Source of the DNA: DASWFI01 sp036394315
Lineage (GTDB): Bacteria > Patescibacteriota > Doudnabacteria > UBA920 > O2-02-FULL-48-8
NCBI GenBank assembly: GCA_036394315.1
Contig: DASWFI010000084.1
Location: 1 to 43,731, forward strand
DNA length: 43,731 nucleotides
Reading direction: 5' to 3'
Both the position numbers and the translations under genes were made by a program. Below are positions 15,762 through 24,723 of the stretch, piece by piece. The notes below the pieces were generated by a model. The model made no database searches. It was not told where the DNA came from and saw nothing but the letters and a program-made list of their open reading frames with translations. Numbering within the stretch: position 1 is the stretch's first letter; every line of letters begins with the position of its first letter.

Positions 15762-16766
15762 ATGCTGAAAAATACCATTCTTGCCATTGAATCCAGTTGT
15801 GATGAAACAGCCGCAGCCGTGATAAAAAATGGTAAAATCAAATCCAATATTATCGCTTCCCAAGCCAAGCTCCATGCCCCATACGGCGGGGTGGTGCCCG
15901 AAGTGGCAGCTCGCAGCCATATCACGGCGATCATTCCTGCGATTAATCTGGCGCTCAAAAAAGCCAAAACCAAACTTAGTGATTTGAATTATATTGCCGT
16001 AACCCAGGGCCCGGGATTGATGACCTCGCTCATGGTGGGAGTGGACACAGCCAAAGCTTTGGGAGCCGCTTTGAATCTGCCGGTGATTCCGATTAATCAT
16101 CTGGAGGCGCATATCTATGCCAACTTCATAGACAATACTGTGAAGTTCCCTGCCATTATTCTTATCGTTTCCGGCGGACATACTTTGCTCGTGGAAATAA
16201 AAAAACACGGCGCCTATCGGATCCTGGGTGAAACCGTGGATGACGCGGCCGGAGAAGCTTTTGATAAAACCGCGAAAATGCTGAAACTTGGCTACCCTGG
16301 CGGCCCGCAAATTTCCAAGCTTGCCAAAACTGGAAACCCGACAGCTTTTAATTTTCCCCGGCCCATGATAAATTCTGGAAATTTTGAATTCAGTTTCTCC
16401 GGCCTCAAAACCGCTGTATTGTACAAAGTCCAGGAATTTAAATCTTTAAACTTAAACCTTAAATCTGATCTGGCAGCATCCCTTCAACAAGCGATTGTCG
16501 ATACCCTGATCAACAAACTGGAAAAATCCATTGTGCGCTATAAGCCCAAAGCCATAATGCTCGGCGGCGGGGTGGCGGCGAATGGTTTATTGCGCGAACG
16601 GTTTAAGCAGTTGGCTATAAAATATAAACTCAAGGCTATGGTGCCGGAGTTTCAATACTGCACTGATAATGCGGCTATGATCGGCCTGGCTGCGCATTAT
16701 CGAATTAAGAATAAAAAAATCAATGTCAAAAATTTCGCCGTTGATCCAAACTTGAAACTAAAATAA
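15762..16766 (+). CDS. tsaD: tRNA N6-adenosine threonylcarbamoyltransferase TsaD
   Basis: Transfers the threonylcarbamoyl group to A37 of ANN-decoding tRNAs. The 334-residue protein has the ASKHA start ILAIESSCDETAAAV, metal-binding HLEAH (residues ~113-117), the phosphate motifs VSGGHT and GEAFDKTAKML, and the C-terminal LGGGVAANGLLR and YCTDNAAMIG. Its partner TsaB is encoded in the window at 29426-29830; TsaC and TsaE are not. Confidence 0.97.
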   Translation: MLKNTILAIESSCDETAAAVIKNGKIKSNIIASQAKLHAPYGGVVPEVAARSHITAIIPAINLALKKAKTKLSDLNYIAVTQGPGLMTSLMVGVDTAKALGAALNLPVIPINHLEAHIYANFIDNTVKFPAIILIVSGGHTLLVEIKKHGAYRILGETVDDAAGEAFDKTAKMLKLGYPGGPQISKLAKTGNPTAFNFPRPMINSGNFEFSFSGLKTAVLYKVQEFKSLNLNLKSDLAASLQQAIVDTLINKLEKSIVRYKPKAIMLGGGVAANGLLRERFKQLAIKYKLKAMVPEFQYCTDNAAMIGLAAHYRIKNKKINVKNFAVDPNLKLK

Positions 16767-16785
16767 AATTTTGGCAAAAAAAAGA

Positions 16786-16809
16786 GGCAATCATCGGATG
16801 ATTGCCTAG
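16786..16809. terminator. Terminator between tsaD and the GGDEF gene
   Basis: A 10-bp stem aggcaatcat / atgattgcct with a 3-base loop separates two converging genes and overlaps the stop codon of the reverse-strand gene. An A-rich run precedes it on the forward strand, giving a T-rich tail on the reverse transcript. Confidence 0.8.
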
Positions 16810-17777
16810 CAACGAAGGTCTGCCAGATCTCCGCCGGGACCTACTTCCACACACTTGGACCAGATGGTGGGGGACTTCTGACCCTTCGCAAGGTACATGA
16901 GCTCATCGGCGCAGTGTATCAAGTCTGCCGCCACGCGCCGCACATTTCCATAACGCTTGGCCGTAGCTGCACTCCGTCGCAAACAGACCACGCCTACATC
17001 CACGTTGACTCGTCCTACCAATCTCGGATCTACTTCCGCCCAATCAATATCGCGAATCGCGTCCAGAAAACGCTGGGCGATCACGACTGCCTGGTCTTTA
17101 TGGTCCAGATCAGGTATAAGGAAACAAAATTCGTCTCCGCCATATCGGGCATGCAGATCCTCTCTCCGCCGGTCGACATCTACGTGCACTTGTTGCTGAC
17201 GTCGTTCGTGAGCCACGATGTCTTCCGACCGCACCTGTTCGGCCAATTTCTTGGCAGTCCGCTCTATGACTTCGTCGCCGATGGAATGACCTAAATTATC
17301 GTTGATCCATTTGAAGTCGGTTAGATCTACGATGCCGACCCCGCACCAAGGTGCTCTCTGGCTTCCACCCAAGTGAAGTTGAAGTCGATCCTCGAAAGTT
17401 CGAAGATTGAGCAGTCCCGTTTTGGGATCCAGTCCGGCTTTCTGTTGGAGTTCTGCCACTACCTTCTCGAAGTGTGCGCCGATGTTTGAGATAGCGAGGT
17501 CCCTAGTTGCTACCTGTTCCTGAAGACGATGAGCCTGCTCGGTCATGCTTTGAGCCTGAGCCAAGAGCGCTTCATTTTTCGATCTGTCAGCGGCTCGACG
17601 CTGACCTTCGAAAACACGTTTGATGACATCGATCACGTGATGAAACGAAGATGGAAGTAACTCGCGCAACCAATCCATCAGGTCCTGTGGCGTTTTTGGA
17701 TCTACTGACTCCAGAACTTCCGGCTCAACAGCCGAAAGATCGTCTTCCGGGCCGCCTAGTCGCAAGTCCATGCCCAT
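16806..17777 (-). CDS. Diguanylate cyclase (GGDEF domain)
   Basis: A 323-residue soluble protein. After about 70 N-terminal residues comes a helical stretch (residues ~65-115, Gln/Glu/Ala-rich, likely coiled coil for dimerisation), then a GGDEF domain: GLDPKTGLLNLRTFEDRL, DFKWINDNLGHSIGDE, and RYGGDEF at 211-217. RRED at 204-207 lies exactly five residues before GGDEF and forms the RxxD inhibitory site for c-di-GMP. An Arg/Gln-rich insert precedes it. No membrane segment or named sensor domain is visible. Codons are more GC-rich than in the flanking genes, hinting at different history. Start chosen from aaggggg 7 bases upstream. Confidence 0.9.
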   Translation of the reverse strand: MGMDLRLGGPEDDLSAVEPEVLESVDPKTPQDLMDWLRELLPSSFHHVIDVIKRVFEGQRRAADRSKNEALLAQAQSMTEQAHRLQEQVATRDLAISNIGAHFEKVVAELQQKAGLDPKTGLLNLRTFEDRLQLHLGGSQRAPWCGVGIVDLTDFKWINDNLGHSIGDEVIERTAKKLAEQVRSEDIVAHERRQQQVHVDVDRRREDLHARYGGDEFCFLIPDLDHKDQAVVIAQRFLDAIRDIDWAEVDPRLVGRVNVDVGVVCLRRSAATAKRYGNVRRVAADLIHCADELMYLAKGQKSPTIWSKCVEVGPGGDLADLRC

Positions 17778-17815
17778 GTTTTTTCCCCCTTAGGCTCGTT
17801 ATAGGAACCATCCTG

Positions 17816-17844
17816 TTGACTCAAAAATCGGCTTTAACTATAAT
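17816..17844 (+). promoter_or_regulatory. Promoter of the valS leader
   Basis: -35 TTGACT (17816-17821), 17-base spacer, -10 TATAAT (17839-17844), nearly consensus. The start would be near 17851, giving a leader of about 240 bases. The divergent GGDEF gene has a weaker TTGAGT/TATAAC pair on the other strand whose -35 overlaps this one. Confidence 0.85.
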
Positions 17845-17850
17845 TTAAGC

Positions 17851-18085
17851 AGGTTTTCCAACCAACAAAAGCACATGAGCAAAGCTGTCACTTTGCGAGC
17901 TGCGGGCAGAAAATAGCCCCTAATAAGCTATTAATAGATCCCGTCGGATGCCCTATCCGTAAATAGGCACAACCAAGCGTCTAGCCCCAGTCTAACCTAG
18001 ACAGGGGCTGGAAATCAAGATGGTACCTCTCCTTCCAATTGGGAGATCTTGAACACCCATTCAATGGTGTTTTATTTTTTTAAAT
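17851..18085 (+). promoter_or_regulatory. T-box-like riboswitch leader of valS
   Basis: Elements in order: a hairpin gcaaag/ctttgc (17879-17896) whose loop contains GTC, a possible Val specifier; a stem cggat/atccg (17945-17959) whose loop can pair with aggc at 17965-17968, like the stem IIA/B pseudoknot; a strong hairpin at 17983-18009 in the stem III position; then tcaaga (18015-18020) pairing with tcttga (18047-18052), the 7-base bulge TGGTACC (18021-18027), and tctcc pairing with ggaga. That last unit is the T-box antiterminator, with UGGU able to pair ACCA of tRNA-Val. A terminator hairpin (18051-18072) and a T run follow. Stem I is not classical, and terminator and antiterminator overlap by only about two bases. 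Confidence 0.7.
18051..18081 (+). terminator. Terminator hairpin of the valS leader
   Basis: An interrupted stem gaaca-ccat / atgg-tgttt with a 3-base loop is followed by tttattttttt. It ends 8 bases before the valS ATG. Confidence 0.65.
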
Positions 18086-18089
18086 TTTT

Positions 18090-20198
18090 ATGAAAGAAGA
18101 AATCTCAAAAACCTACGACCAATCTAAAGAATCCGAAATATATAAACTATGGGAAGAATCCGGTTACTTTAATCCTGACAATTTAAAGGGTGAACACTTC
18201 ACTATCATCATGCCACCATCCAATGCCAACGGATCAGTCCACGTTGGCCACGCCTTGGGATTTACCTTACAAGATATTATGATTCGTTACCATCGTATGC
18301 TTGGACGAAAAACGCTATGGCTGCCTGGTACAGATCATGCCGGATTCGAAACTCAAGTTGTATTTGAAAAAAAACTAGACAAAACAGGACGTTCCCGCTT
18401 TCAAATGACTCGCGAAGAATTCTACAAGGAAGTCTGGGAATTCGTCCAGCAATATAAAACTCTCACGGAGCAAAGTATTCGTCGTATGGGCGCGTCTGCT
18501 GACTGGTCAAGGAATATTTTCACTCTTGATCCTCGCATCATCAAAATCGTCTATGAAACTTTCGAGCAGATGTATAACGACGGGTTAATTTACCGCGGCA
18601 ATCGGATATCCAACTGGTGCACCAAGCATCAAACTGGCTTGGCTGATCTGGAAACTACCCGCGAGGAACGCACAGATCCGCTTTATTACATCAAATATGG
18701 CCCTCTGACCTTAGCCACGGTGCGGCCAGAGACCAAATTCGGCGACACGGGGTTAGCGGTCAATTCTAAAGATCCTCGATACAAAAAATATATCGGCCAA
18801 GAAATAGAAGCGACGGGGCTATTGGGTAAATTCAAAATCAAGGTGATCGCAGATGATTTAGTGGACAAAGATTTCGGCACTGGCGTGGTCAAGGTCACAC
18901 CGGCGCACGATGCCACTGACTATGAAATCTGGCTCAAACATAAAGATGAAATTCCTGGTCCTAAACAGGTGATCGACAAACGAGGCAAAATGGATTTGCC
19001 TGGGACTAAATATCATGGCTTGAAAGTCGCGGAAGCCCGAAAAATTGTTGCTGAAGATCTGGAAAAAGCTGGCTTGATCGAAAAGATTGATGAAACTTAC
19101 AAACACAATGTCGCGCTTTGCTACAAGTGTAAAAATGTAATCGAGCCTCTGATTATCCCGCAATGGTACGTGGCTATGACTAAAAAACTGGCTGATGGCC
19201 GGCCTTCGCTCCGCGATATCGCAGTTGAAGCAGTGAAATCAAAAAAGATAAAAATCAATCCTCACCGGTTTGAAAAAGTTTATATGCATTGGATGAAGAA
19301 TATCAAAGACTGGCCGATCTCGCGCCAAATCTGGTGGGGCATCCCCATTCCCGTATGGTACAAAGGCGAGGAAATAAAAATTTCTGAAAATTCCCCGGGG
19401 GTCGGCTGGACTCAAGATCCAGATACATTCGATACTTGGTTTTCATCCGGCCAGTGGCCTTACGCTACGCTTATGGCGCAAGGCGAAAAAGACTTTGAAA
19501 CTTTCTATCCTACCCAGGTCATGGAAACCGGCTGGGACATTATGTTCTTCTGGGTAGCGCGCATGGTTATGTTTGGACTTTATAAAACCGGTAAAGTCCC
19601 CTTTGAACATGTTTACCTGCATGGATTGGTGCGGGACAAAGACCGCCAAAAAATGAGCAAGTCAAAAGGTAATGTTATTGATCCTTTGGGTATTACCGAC
19701 CAATACGGCGTGGATGCGCTGCGCATGGCTCTGGTCGTGGGCAACTTGCCAGGCAATGATCTGCCGCTTGCGGAAGATAAAGTCCGCGGTTATAGAAATT
19801 TTGCCAACAAAATATGGAACGCCGCCAGATTCGTCATGCAGAACACCGAAGGATATGATCCTGAAGCTAAATTGACTTCGGCTGATAAAAAAATTCTCAA
19901 AGACTTACAGACTATAGTAAAAAATAATACTAAACGCCTGGACAAATTCGACTTCGCTCACGCGGCCGAAGATCTCTATCATTATTTCTGGCATACATTT
20001 GCGGACAAAATCATCGAGGAATCGAAGCCCAAACTCGCTGATGAAAAAACTAAAGCTTCGGCACAACGAATGCTAATGGAAGTGCTGGAAACAAATCTCA
20101 AACTGCTCCACCCCTTCATGCCATTCGTGACCGAAGCCATCTGGCAACTCAACCACAAGGATCTTTTAATGATCCAAAAATGGCCTGAAAAAGTATAA
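18090..20198 (+). CDS. valS: Valyl-tRNA synthetase, short form
   Basis: Charges tRNA-Val. Class I motifs are present: NGSVHVGHALG (HIGH box) near residue 48 and KMSKSKGNV near residue 521, with a CP1 editing domain between (ATVRPETKFGDTGLAVN, then VKVTPAHDATDYE). At 702 residues it is shorter than the usual 850-950. The anticodon-binding region is present (HPFMPFVTEAIW), but the C-terminal coiled-coil tRNA-binding arm is missing. A terminator follows at 20197-20222. Confidence 0.95.
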   Translation: MKEEISKTYDQSKESEIYKLWEESGYFNPDNLKGEHFTIIMPPSNANGSVHVGHALGFTLQDIMIRYHRMLGRKTLWLPGTDHAGFETQVVFEKKLDKTGRSRFQMTREEFYKEVWEFVQQYKTLTEQSIRRMGASADWSRNIFTLDPRIIKIVYETFEQMYNDGLIYRGNRISNWCTKHQTGLADLETTREERTDPLYYIKYGPLTLATVRPETKFGDTGLAVNSKDPRYKKYIGQEIEATGLLGKFKIKVIADDLVDKDFGTGVVKVTPAHDATDYEIWLKHKDEIPGPKQVIDKRGKMDLPGTKYHGLKVAEARKIVAEDLEKAGLIEKIDETYKHNVALCYKCKNVIEPLIIPQWYVAMTKKLADGRPSLRDIAVEAVKSKKIKINPHRFEKVYMHWMKNIKDWPISRQIWWGIPIPVWYKGEEIKISENSPGVGWTQDPDTFDTWFSSGQWPYATLMAQGEKDFETFYPTQVMETGWDIMFFWVARMVMFGLYKTGKVPFEHVYLHGLVRDKDRQKMSKSKGNVIDPLGITDQYGVDALRMALVVGNLPGNDLPLAEDKVRGYRNFANKIWNAARFVMQNTEGYDPEAKLTSADKKILKDLQTIVKNNTKRLDKFDFAHAAEDLYHYFWHTFADKIIEESKPKLADEKTKASAQRMLMEVLETNLKLLHPFMPFVTEAIWQLNHKDLLMIQKWPEKV

Positions 20199-20225
20199 AG
20201 GCTGGAATTAATCCGGCCTTTTAAT
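20197..20225 (+). terminator. Terminator after valS
   Basis: aaaggctgg (20197-20205) pairs with ccggcctttt (20213-20222) around a 7-base loop, followed by a T-rich tail. Confidence 0.85.
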
Positions 20226-20255
20226 TTCTTGTGCCTTTTATACTTGCTTTTGTAT

Positions 20256-20786
20256 TTACTTAAATTTCACTGGGATAGCAAACGACGAATCCAAATCCGG
20301 ATTAGCGGAAGGGTTGTCTTTGTTTATAATTAACACTCCGAATTGGGCGTCCTTAGGATCGAAAACAAGCGTTGTGGAAAATGGAACATAATCAGTAGTC
20401 ATCCAGTCAGATTGCGCATGCCCGCCGGTTTTAATTAAGACATTTCCCTTATCGTCTTTCAGCGTCACTGGTACGTTGGCTTCAAAAAACCAAGTACCCC
20501 GAGCTTTGCCTACGATTGTCAGGGGACTTTTCACCACATCACCATATTTGGGATAATCCAAAACCACTTCGGGTGCAGGACTCTCTTCCGCTGTAAATGT
20601 CCGACCATCCGGAAGGCGGCAAACAGCTGGGTGAGATTCCTGAATCAGGCCGCCGGCTATTTGGCAGGAACCGAAATCACTGACAGTAGCGTATGGTTCT
20701 TGATTTTTCAGCTTCGGCCACAACAACCAAGCGATACCGATAAGTAAAAGTATAACTATAACTTGTAAAATTCGTTTAGTCTCCAT
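20256..20786 (-). CDS. Gmad2 immunoglobulin-like domain protein, membrane anchored
   Basis: About 176 residues from METKR. One N-terminal membrane segment (residues ~7-25, ILLLIGIAWLLW) is followed by a short DFGSCQIAGG...AVCRLPDGRTF block with two Cys, then a Gmad2-like beta domain with SPLTIVGKARGTWFFEANV and HAQSDWMTTDYVPFSTTLVF. Gmad2 domains are found in exported proteins linked to spore germination and cell-surface functions; the role here is unknown. An upstream ATG at 20825 would add 13 residues, but it would put the start inside the rpoC terminator region, so METKR is preferred. Confidence 0.8.
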   Translation of the reverse strand: METKRILQVIVILLLIGIAWLLWPKLKNQEPYATVSDFGSCQIAGGLIQESHPAVCRLPDGRTFTAEESPAPEVVLDYPKYGDVVKSPLTIVGKARGTWFFEANVPVTLKDDKGNVLIKTGGHAQSDWMTTDYVPFSTTLVFDPKDAQFGVLIINKDNPSANPDLDSSFAIPVKFK

Positions 20787-20832
20787 ATTTAACTCAAGTA
20801 TAAAGGGATTGGGATAAAGTATCAAGCGAACA

Positions 20833-20858
20833 AAAGGACCTGGCTTTCCAGGTCCTTT
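20833..20858 (-). terminator. Terminator of the rpoBC operon
   Basis: An 11-bp perfect stem aaaggacctgg (20833-20843) / ccaggtccttt (20848-20858) with a 4-base loop, giving TTTTG on the reverse strand. Confidence 0.9.
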
Positions 20859-20885
20859 CTGCTAAACTCTTGCCCTTTTATACTT

Positions 20886-23800
20886 CTAAATAACAGAGTT
20901 GTCCGCCACTTCGGCAGCTTCTTTTTCCGCCAAAGCATCTGCCCGATACCCAGTGCCGGCTGGAATCAACTTTCCGATAATCACGTTTTCCTTCAAACCG
21001 CGCAAGTAATCCGTTTTGGCAGTGACAGCCGCTTCGATCAATACCCGGGTTGTTTCCTGGAAACTCGCGGCAGCCAGGAAGGATTCGGTGTTAAGGGAAG
21101 ATTTCGTAATACCCATGAGCAACTGCTCCACTTCGGCTTTACGGCCCTTACCTACTCTTTCATTGGCCAGTTGCAGACGGGATTTATCGATCAAGTCCCC
21201 GACCAGAAGATCAGCGTCGCCGGGATCCGTGATCCGGACTTTCGAGAACATCTGACGGACGATAATTTCAATGTGTTTTTCATTAACATTCTGTCCCTGG
21301 GAAGAATAAATTTCCTGTACGTCTTTGATAATGTAATCCTGACAGGCTTCAATGCCTTTCAGCGCGAAGAGCTGATGCAGATTCAAGTTGCCTTCAGTCA
21401 GAGGCTGGCCTTTGTAGACCAGTTCTTTTTCTTTCACCAAAACGCTGAAGCCGGCCGGGACTGTGTATTCCTTAAAGTTTTCTGCTTCGCGCACCACCGT
21501 CAGTTTATCGCCGCCCAATTTTACGATACCTGCGGCCTTGGCTTTCACAATCTCGCCCTTGCTGTTGGTAAACAGCGGATCGCCTTCATCAACTTTTTCA
21601 CCGTCAGTTAACTGCAATTTTGGCGCATCAAGCAGATATTCATCAGCAGCCACATCTTTAGCTTCAATTCTTATAGTGGCTTCTTTGGAAGTAGCTTTGA
21701 TGGACGCTACGAATCCGTCTAATTCGGAAATAACAGCTTGCCCTTTCGGCTCTCTGGCTTCCAGTAATTCTTCCACGCGCGGCAAACCCTGAGTGATGTC
21801 CAAGCCTGCCACACCACCAGTGTGGAAAGTTCTCATGGTCAGCTGCGTGCCCGGCTCCCCGATAGCCTGAGCGGCCACGATGCCCACAGCAGCGCCTTGA
21901 TCCACTGACTTGTTAAAGCCCAAATCATAGCCATAACATCGGGCACACACGCCACGAGTCAAAGTACAACGCAAGATTGTTCGCACTTCCACTTCTGAAG
22001 TCGTGGATTTTTCAATTTCCAAAGCCAATTGATCATCGATCATAGTGCCAGCACTGGCCACGACTTTACCGGAGGCGTCTTTGACATCGGAAGCCAAAAC
22101 CCGGCCGAAAATTCGACGGGAAAGAGGTCGGCCCAATGCTTCGGAAGAAGCGCGGGTGATGATCCGGCCTTCAGTCACACCGCAGTCATCAGCGTTAATC
22201 ACGATATCCTGGGCCACATCCACCAAACGGCGGGTCAGATATCCGGCGTCAGCAGTTCGAAGAGCGGTGTCAGTCATACCTTTGCGGGAACCGTGAGTGG
22301 AGATGAAGTATTCCAAAATGTTTAAACCTTCTTTAAACGAATCCTTGGCTGGCAATTCGATAACTTCTCCGGCTGGGTTCGTAACCAAACCTTTCATGCC
22401 GGACATCTGCGCGACCTGGGATACGGAACCTCTGGCTCCGGAATTGACCATCTGATACACGGTGCCATATTCATCCAGGGTGGTGGTAATCGCTTCCGTC
22501 ACTCTGTCGCGCACACCGGCCCAAATTTCAATAACGCGGTTGCTTCGTTCCTGGGCAGTAAGCAAACCTTCCTGATATTGTTCAAATGTCCGGAGCACTT
22601 CCTCATCGGCGATCTTGATCAAGGAAGCTTTGATTTCCGGAACTTTCAAATCATCCATGCCCCAGGAAATTCCGGATTTGGTGACGTAATGAAAACCGAC
22701 TCCTTTAATATCATCGAGCAGCTGCGCGGTTCGATCAATACCGAAGTCCCGATAACAAATTTGCACAACTTGCTGCAAATGTTTTTTGTCCATGACATCG
22801 TTGACAAAGCGCATACCTTCCGGCAAAACTTCGTTGAAAATTATTCGGCCAACACAGGTTTCAAGCCTCTGGCTCTTGCCCCACTGGCCAGATAATCGCA
22901 CGGTGATTTTGGCCTTAAGACTGATAATCCCTGATTGATAGGCCAATAATGCTTCATCTGCTGAACCAAAAAATTTGCCTTCTCCTTTTTGGTTTGGGTG
23001 GACTCTTGTTAACCAATAACAACCCAAAACCATGTCCTGGTTCGGGCCCATGATTGGCTCGCCGCTTGCTGGCTTGAGCAAGTTTCTAGCGGATAACATG
23101 ATGTTGCGCGCTTCGTCTTGCGCTGCGGCAGTCAAGGATACGTGCACGGCCATCTGGTCGCCGTCAAAGTCAGCGTTGAAAGCGGGACATACGAGCGGAT
23201 GAATCTGAATAGCCTTGCCTTCGATCAATACCGGCAGGAACGCCTGGAACCCCAGCCTATGCAAAGTTGGAGCGCGGTTGAGTAAAACATAGTGACCTTT
23301 GGTGACTTCTTCTAAAATATCATAAACGGCCGTAGCGCCTTGTTCGATCAATCTGTTGGCCGAGCGGACGTTATGCGCGTATTCTCTGAGGATCAGTTTG
23401 GAGATGACAAACGGTTTGAATAATTCCAAAGCCATTTTCTTCGGCAAACCGCATTGATGCAATTTCAGTTTTGGTCCGCCGACGATGACGCTGCGACCGG
23501 AATAATCCACGCGCTTACCCAAAAGATTTTGTCGGAAACGGCCCTGCTTGCCTTTCAACATGTCTGCCAAAGAGCGCAGTTTGCGCTTCTGCCCGGTGGA
23601 GGCTGTAACTTCTTTGCCATGGCGGATGGAATTATCAATCAACGCGTCCACTGCTTCCTGGAGCATGCGCTTTTCGTTGCGGGTGATAACTTCCGGCGCG
23701 CCGATTTCCAAAAGCTTTTTCAGACGGTTGTTGCGGTTAATCACGCGTCGATACAAATCGTTCAAATCCGAAGCCGCGAAACGGCCGCCGTCGAGCTGCA

Positions 23801-24722
23801 CCATCGGGCGCAGATCCGGCGGGATCACGGGCAAATTGGAAATAATCATCCATTCCGGACGAATACCGGCTTTGATCATGGACTTTACCAATTTCAATCT
23901 CTTGATAAGTTTGCGCTTATTAACGCCTTCAGCCGTAACGATGTCTTCCTGCAATACCGCGAACAGTTTCTCCAGATCGATTTCTTCCACCAACTGCGTA
24001 ATCGCAGCAGCCCCGATTCCGGCCTGAAATACCGGACCGTACTTCAAAGAGAGGTCGCGATATTCCAATTCGGAAATAATCTGATATTTCTTGATGGACT
24101 TCAATTCGGACCGGGCCAGATCACGGATGGATTCCAGATGCTCCAGTTCCTTGCCCCACATATCTTTTACGCGCAAAACTTCCCCCTCATCCTTGTCTTT
24201 ATTCTGATTAATCAAATTTTCATAGCGGCCGTCGATTTCTTTTCTCTTGGCTTTGAATTCGCGTTCAATCTGCTCCATGGTGGCAGCCCTCGCCTCTTCG
24301 TCAACGCTGGTAATAATGTATGAAGCGAAATACACGACTTTTTCCAGCTCCTGCACTGACAAATCCAAAACTAATCCCAGGCGGGAAGGAACGCCGCGCA
24401 AAAACCAAATGTGAGCCACAGGGGCGGCCAGTTTGATGTGGCCCATGCGCTCGCGGCGGACTGAAGCCCTGGTAACTTCGACTCCGCACTTGTCGCAAAT
24501 AATTCCTTTGTAGCGGATGCGCTTGTATTTACCACAGTAACATTCCCAGTCCTTGATCGGACCGAAAATTTTCTCATCGAAAAGACCGTCTTTTTCCGGA
24601 CGTTGGGTGCGGTAGTTGATCGTTTCCGGCTTAGTGACTTCTCCGTAAGACCAGTTCAATATCTCGGCAGGAGAGGCCAATTTCAGCCGAACGGCTTTAA
24701 ATTCTTCAGTTTGCTGCACCAT
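20886..24722 (-). CDS. rpoC: RNA polymerase beta' subunit
   Basis: Catalytic subunit of RNA polymerase. About 1278 residues from the ATG at 24722. It has the N-terminal zinc site CYCGKYKRIRYKGIICDKCG, the magnesium-binding NADFDGDQMAVH, the bridge/trigger regions (GSRKGMTDTALRTADAGYLTRR), and a second zinc site around CTLTRGVCARCYG. The start is one base after the rpoB stop, preceded by ggaaag; a longer frame reaching into rpoB is not the natural start. Confidence 0.97.
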   Translation of the reverse strand: MVQQTEEFKAVRLKLASPAEILNWSYGEVTKPETINYRTQRPEKDGLFDEKIFGPIKDWECYCGKYKRIRYKGIICDKCGVEVTRASVRRERMGHIKLAAPVAHIWFLRGVPSRLGLVLDLSVQELEKVVYFASYIITSVDEEARAATMEQIEREFKAKRKEIDGRYENLINQNKDKDEGEVLRVKDMWGKELEHLESIRDLARSELKSIKKYQIISELEYRDLSLKYGPVFQAGIGAAAITQLVEEIDLEKLFAVLQEDIVTAEGVNKRKLIKRLKLVKSMIKAGIRPEWMIISNLPVIPPDLRPMVQLDGGRFAASDLNDLYRRVINRNNRLKKLLEIGAPEVITRNEKRMLQEAVDALIDNSIRHGKEVTASTGQKRKLRSLADMLKGKQGRFRQNLLGKRVDYSGRSVIVGGPKLKLHQCGLPKKMALELFKPFVISKLILREYAHNVRSANRLIEQGATAVYDILEEVTKGHYVLLNRAPTLHRLGFQAFLPVLIEGKAIQIHPLVCPAFNADFDGDQMAVHVSLTAAAQDEARNIMLSARNLLKPASGEPIMGPNQDMVLGCYWLTRVHPNQKGEGKFFGSADEALLAYQSGIISLKAKITVRLSGQWGKSQRLETCVGRIIFNEVLPEGMRFVNDVMDKKHLQQVVQICYRDFGIDRTAQLLDDIKGVGFHYVTKSGISWGMDDLKVPEIKASLIKIADEEVLRTFEQYQEGLLTAQERSNRVIEIWAGVRDRVTEAITTTLDEYGTVYQMVNSGARGSVSQVAQMSGMKGLVTNPAGEVIELPAKDSFKEGLNILEYFISTHGSRKGMTDTALRTADAGYLTRRLVDVAQDIVINADDCGVTEGRIITRASSEALGRPLSRRIFGRVLASDVKDASGKVVASAGTMIDDQLALEIEKSTTSEVEVRTILRCTLTRGVCARCYGYDLGFNKSVDQGAAVGIVAAQAIGEPGTQLTMRTFHTGGVAGLDITQGLPRVEELLEAREPKGQAVISELDGFVASIKATSKEATIRIEAKDVAADEYLLDAPKLQLTDGEKVDEGDPLFTNSKGEIVKAKAAGIVKLGGDKLTVVREAENFKEYTVPAGFSVLVKEKELVYKGQPLTEGNLNLHQLFALKGIEACQDYIIKDVQEIYSSQGQNVNEKHIEIIVRQMFSKVRITDPGDADLLVGDLIDKSRLQLANERVGKGRKAEVEQLLMGITKSSLNTESFLAAASFQETTRVLIEAAVTAKTDYLRGLKENVIIGKLIPAGTGYRADALAEKEAAEVADNSVI

Positions 24723-24723
24723 G

